Assembly (NCBI RefSeq): GCF_005233835.1
Contig: NZ_SZQA01000002.1
Coordinates: 62,001-126,000, forward strand
DNA length: 64,000 bases
Direction of reading: 5' to 3'
Source of the DNA: Herbidospora galbida
GTDB taxonomy: Bacteria; Actinomycetota; Actinomycetes; Streptosporangiales; Streptosporangiaceae
Shown in pieces: positions 61,168 to 64,000 of this stretch; the first letter of the stretch is position 1; the number at the start of each line of letters is the position of its first letter. The notes under the pieces were generated by a model. It was not told where the DNA came from, did no database searches, and worked only from the letters and a program-made list of their open reading frames with translations. The position numbers and the translations under genes were made by a program.

Positions 61168-61677
61168 ATGCTCGCGATTCTGTTCGACCGGGACGGGACC
61201 CTCGTCGACGACATCCCCTACAACAACGACGCCAAACGCGTGCGCCCGAAGCCCGGCGCGCGGGCCGCGCTCGATCGCCTGCGGGCGGCGGGGATCCCGA
61301 TCGGAGTGATCACCAACCAGTCGGGAGTGGCCAGAGGGCTGATCACCCTGCGTGAACTGGCGGCGGTCAACGCGCGCGTGGAGGAGCTGCTGGGGCCCTT
61401 CGACGTGTGGGAGGTCTGCGTACACGGCGAGGCCGACGGGTGCCCGTGCCGTAAGCCGGCCCCGGGCATGGTGCTGTCGGCGGCACGGCGACTGGGCGTG
61501 CCGCCGGGGGACTGTGTGGTGATCGGCGACATCGGCCGCGACATGGAGGCCGCCGAGGCCGCCGGAGCGCGCGGCATCCTCGTGCCCACACCGGTGACGA
61601 GGGCCGAGGAGGTCCGCGCGGCCAGGGAGACCGCCCCCGACCTGGCCGCCGCGGTCGAGGCGGCGCTGTCCGGATGA
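61168..61677 (+). CDS. gmhB: GmhB-like heptose bisphosphate phosphatase (HAD)
   Basis: This 169-residue HAD phosphatase begins LFDRDGTLVDDIPYNNDAKR, with nucleophile Asp in DRDGT. It has ITNQSGVARGLIT, the zinc loop CVHGEADGCPCRKPAPGM (Cys-x-His with two later Cys) and the IGDIGRDMEAAEAAG motif. GmhB removes the 7-phosphate from heptose 1,7-bisphosphate between the two HldE steps. Related HisB phosphatases share the fold, but the gmhA and hldE context favours GmhB. It is divergent from the carbamoyltransferase operon. Confidence 0.8.
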   Translation: MLAILFDRDGTLVDDIPYNNDAKRVRPKPGARAALDRLRAAGIPIGVITNQSGVARGLITLRELAAVNARVEELLGPFDVWEVCVHGEADGCPCRKPAPGMVLSAARRLGVPPGDCVVIGDIGRDMEAAEAAGARGILVPTPVTRAEEVRAARETAPDLAAAVEAALSG

Positions 61678-61751
61678 CCGAACCTTTGACGGCCGCTGGG
61701 AGGCGCACCACCGGAAGCGGGGCAGCGGATGCTTGAGGGAAGGGAGCGAAG

Positions 61752-62168
61752 ATGACAACCGCACGCGAGATCATGACCCCGAACGCCGAGTGCGTGAACG
61801 CAGGCCAGACCATCGCCGACGCCGCCGCGAAGATGCGCGGTCTCGACGTCGGCTCCCTGCCGATCTGCGGGGAGGACAACCGGCTCAAGGGCATGATCAC
61901 CGACCGAGACATCGTGGTGAAGGTGATCGCCCAGGGAAAGGACCCGAAGTCGTGCCTCGCCGGCGAACTGGGCGGCGACGAGGTCGTGACCATCGGGGCC
62001 GACGACGACGCCAGGGAGATCCTGCACACGATGGGCTCCCACAAGATCCGCCGACTGCCGGTGATCGACGATCACACGCTGGTGGGCATGGTGGCCCTGG
62101 CCGACGTGGCCAAGGCGCTGCCCGACACCCCGGTGGGCGAGCTGATGGACGCGCTGACCACCGACTGA
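61752..62168 (+). CDS. CBS-domain pair protein
   Basis: This 138-residue protein has two CBS motifs (NAGQTIADAAAKMRGLDVGS with GMITDRDIVV, and ADDDAREILHTMGSHKIRRL with VGMVALADVA). It has the length of stand-alone adenosine-ligand sensors. Such proteins bind AMP, ATP or SAM. GGGAGC precedes the ATG. There is no clear partner; it follows the HAD gene by 74 bp. Confidence 0.85.
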   Translation: MTTAREIMTPNAECVNAGQTIADAAAKMRGLDVGSLPICGEDNRLKGMITDRDIVVKVIAQGKDPKSCLAGELGGDEVVTIGADDDAREILHTMGSHKIRRLPVIDDHTLVGMVALADVAKALPDTPVGELMDALTTD

Positions 62169-62410
62169 CCGTTCGCCAGTCGCCTCCGAGCCGCATTCGA
62201 CCGGGGTCCGGAGAGCGCCGGACGAGCCCCGGTGGCCGCCGACGGGATGACCGGTTCGCCGAAGGCGGCGATGGCGGCCGGTGGCGTGGCGGGCGTCCTG
62301 GTGGGCCGCGCCAAGGGCGACATGAAGCGCTGCGCGGAGTTCATCGAGAAGCGGGGCGGCGAGACCGGCGCCTGGCGTGGCGACGTGCCCCGCCCGGGGG
62401 CGCGACGTTG
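62169..62410 (+). other. Region of unclear coding content
   Basis: A plus-strand frame from 62232 opens MAADGMTGSPKAAMAAGGVA and continues RAKGDMKRCAEFIEKRGGET with acceptable composition to about 62400. It then runs into low-quality sequence antisense to the decarboxylase remnant. No Shine-Dalgarno is visible. It may be a broken gene; no family is recognised. Confidence 0.3.
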
Positions 62411-62930
62411 TCAGTCGGCCCGGACCACGCGCATGCTGCGCAATGACGCGTCCATGGCGTCCGGTACTACCATCCCGGCGGCGACCCCGCTGTGGAGGTA
62501 GGCCGGCACGTCCTCGGTGAGGCGTTCACCCGGCAGTGCCGCCGGAACGCCCGGCGGACAGGGCGTCAGCATCTCGGCGGCGATCCGCCCCGCCGCCTTG
62601 TCGACGGGCACCTGCTCGGTTGGCGGCGAAGAACGCCTCCCGGGGCGGCATGGCCTGTTCCCGGCGCATGACCTCGGGCCCCCGCACGTCGGCGGCGGGG
62701 ATGTCGGCCACGTGCGCGGCCAGGCTGTCAGCGCGTCCAGCAGCACCTGCGCCGACTCGTCGTTGGCGCGGCGTAGCCCGACGCGCCGGACGCACGCACG
62801 TCGATGATGATCTGGAGCGGGACGCCGATCCGACGGCGTTGTGGGCGTCGCGGCCGATCAGCAGCTTCTCGCCCGGACCGGCCGCCGCCCATGATGGCCG
62901 TCTTCACCGACAAGGAGCTGCCGCTTCCCC
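62411..62930 (-). pseudogene. Decayed C-terminal part of an Orn/Lys/Arg decarboxylase
   Basis: Pieces in different frames read as a PLP-dependent decarboxylase tail. SVKTAIMGGG and LQIIIDVRASGASGYAA lie furthest upstream. IPAADVRGPEVMRREQAMPP and REAFFAA follow, then VPVDKAAGRIAAEMLTPCPP and SGVAAGMVVPDAMDASLRSM to a stop at 62411. Frameshifts separate these blocks. The N-terminal two-thirds is absent, replaced by the end of the alcohol dehydrogenase gene. The block order matches the family, so this is a remnant rather than chance. Confidence 0.6.
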
Positions 62931-62933
62931 CGA

Positions 62934-64000
62934 TCAGCCCAATTCGATGGCGACCTTGGTCCAGCCGGGCTCACGCCGGTCGAAGGCCTGGTACGCCTCC
63001 AGCACGCCGGGCATCGTCTCCTGCCGGGTGAGGATGGTGGTCGGATCGGCGGCACCGGCCGCGATCTTGCTGAGCAGGCCGGGCGCGTAGCGGCGGTGGT
63101 GGCAGTTGCCCATCTTGATCGTGAGATTGCGGTTCATGGCCGTACCCAGCGGAAACCTGTCGAAGCCCTGCGGGTAGACGCCGACGATGCCGATCGTCCC
63201 GGCCTTGTCGACCATCTCGACGGCCCAGCGCAACGCCTGGTCGGGCGCCTCCCTGGGCTGCCACAGCTCGTGCTCGGACCGCTCACGTTCACCGGCGGGC
63301 GGTTCGGCGTCGATGCCCACTGCGTCGATCACCCGGTCGGCGCCCACGCCGCCGGTCAGGTCCTTGACCGCCGCGACCGGGTCTTCGGCGTTGAAGTCGA
63401 CGGTCTCGGCGTTCTGGAGCCGGGCGGTCTCCAGGCGGTCGGCGTTGCCGTCCACGATGATGACGCGGCCTGCTCCCTGCATGCGCGCCGACAGGGCGGC
63501 GAGCTGACCGACCGGGCCCGCGCCCAGGACGACGACCACGTCCCCGGGGCCGACCTCGGCCAGGCGGGCACCGAACCAGGCGGTCGGGAAGATGTCGCTG
63601 ACCGTGATGGCCTGCTCGTCGCCGACCCCCGGCGGGATGGCGACCAGACCGGTGTGGGCGTAGGGGACGCGGGCGTACTCGGCCTGGAGCCCGTCGAAGG
63701 GACCGGTCGCCTCGGGACCGCCGAAGAACGCGGTCCCGGCCGCCGGGCCGTTGGGGTTGGCGACGTCACACTGGGCGTGGTAGCCCGCGCGGCAGTAGAC
63801 GCAGCGTCCGCAGCTGATCGTGGAACAGACGAGCACGCGGTCGCCGGGGTTGAAGTTGCGGACCTTCGAGCCGGTCGCCTCGACGACCCCGACCGCCTCG
63901 TGACCCAGGATCGTGCCGGGCCGCATGCCCGGCATGGTGCCGCGCACCATGTGCAGGTCGGTGCCGCAGATGGCGCTGGTCGTGATGCGGATGACCGCGT
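62934..64000 (-). CDS. Zinc-dependent alcohol/aldehyde dehydrogenase (5' end outside the window)
   Basis: At least 355 residues of an MDR-family dehydrogenase are visible; the start lies beyond 64000. Catalytic zinc ligands are Cys in SAICGTDLH and the Glu/His of LGHEAVG. The structural zinc loop is CSTISCGRCVYCRAGYHAQC. The NAD site is VVVLGAGPVGQLAALSARMQ. The pattern matches glutathione-independent formaldehyde or alcohol dehydrogenases of actinomycetes. The stop at 62934 abuts a decayed gene. Substrate not known. Confidence 0.85.
   Translation of the reverse strand, partial: AVIRITTSAICGTDLHMVRGTMPGMRPGTILGHEAVGVVEATGSKVRNFNPGDRVLVCSTISCGRCVYCRAGYHAQCDVANPNGPAAGTAFFGGPEATGPFDGLQAEYARVPYAHTGLVAIPPGVGDEQAITVSDIFPTAWFGARLAEVGPGDVVVVLGAGPVGQLAALSARMQGAGRVIIVDGNADRLETARLQNAETVDFNAEDPVAAVKDLTGGVGADRVIDAVGIDAEPPAGERERSEHELWQPREAPDQALRWAVEMVDKAGTIGIVGVYPQGFDRFPLGTAMNRNLTIKMGNCHHRRYAPGLLSKIAAGAADPTTILTRQETMPGVLEAYQAFDRREPGWTKVAIELG

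Noticed and set aside
50267-61677. Bleomycin-like biosynthetic gene cluster
   Set aside because: Heptose-type enzymes and a carbamoyltransferase fit, but no NRPS, PKS, transporter or resistance gene is in the window. Kept only as an analogy for the sugar module.

Overview
The window is high-GC DNA (about 70% G+C by eye) with frequent GTG starts, ATGA/GTGA stop-start overlaps and strong third-position GC. Secreted enzymes carry Ala-rich signal peptides and a Pro-Thr-linked CBM2. Two TetR regulators and one ArsR regulator sit beside the genes they probably control. This points to a filamentous, soil-type actinomycete; the Streptosporangiales is a guess from protein flavour (class I LysRS, DUF6247 proteins, Lsr2-like domains). 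No rRNA, tRNA, CRISPR array, insertion sequence or prophage was recognised.

Region 1 (1-13,960) begins with a cut TetR gene divergent from an FAD monooxygenase over a duplicated operator. It is followed by a small secreted repeat protein and a DUF6247-type antitoxin with a decayed RelE/ParE-like toxin. A divergent pair of secreted glycosidases (GH95-like and GH3) is separated by LacI-type palindromes. Then come a membrane-anchored surface protein, an ankyrin protein, NAD(P)-binding reductases, a frameshifted small gene and an ArsR/SRPBCC pair.

Region 2 (14,000-25,852) is largely metabolism and secretion: a giant secreted double-amidase, a Nudix hydrolase, a propionyl-CoA synthetase divergent from an IMPase-like protein, and a secreted CE15 glucuronoyl esterase with CBM2. 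It also holds three tandem paralogues of the neutral zinc metallopeptidase family that have all lost the zinc site, and one small secreted protein.

Region 3 (25,894-49,763) is signalling and housekeeping. It includes an OmpR/histidine kinase pair, a Ser/Thr kinase joined to a lytic-transglycosylase-like domain with a convergent FHA protein, and DUF4132 translationally coupled to an Lsr2-like/DUF6461 fusion. Also present are an SGNH hydrolase, a PAP2 phosphatase, a HEAT protein, an APH-type kinase, reductases, DUF1152, a class I lysyl-tRNA synthetase, a TetR-controlled DUF308 membrane protein, a DoxX-like protein and a complete tungstate ABC transporter (tupABC) with a divergent regulator.

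Region 4 (50,267-61,677) is the most distinctive part: a compact sugar-nucleotide and glycosyltransferase cluster with the ADP-heptose enzymes GmhA, HldE and a GmhB-like phosphatase. It also has two GT9 (heptosyltransferase-like) enzymes, two GT4-like and one GT2 transferase, a UDP-glucuronate decarboxylase-like epimerase, an SDR and a NodU-type carbamoyltransferase. Together they could build a carbamoylated heptose-containing glycan, which is unusual for a Gram-positive. The window ends with a CBS protein, a decayed Orn/Lys/Arg decarboxylase remnant and a cut zinc alcohol dehydrogenase.
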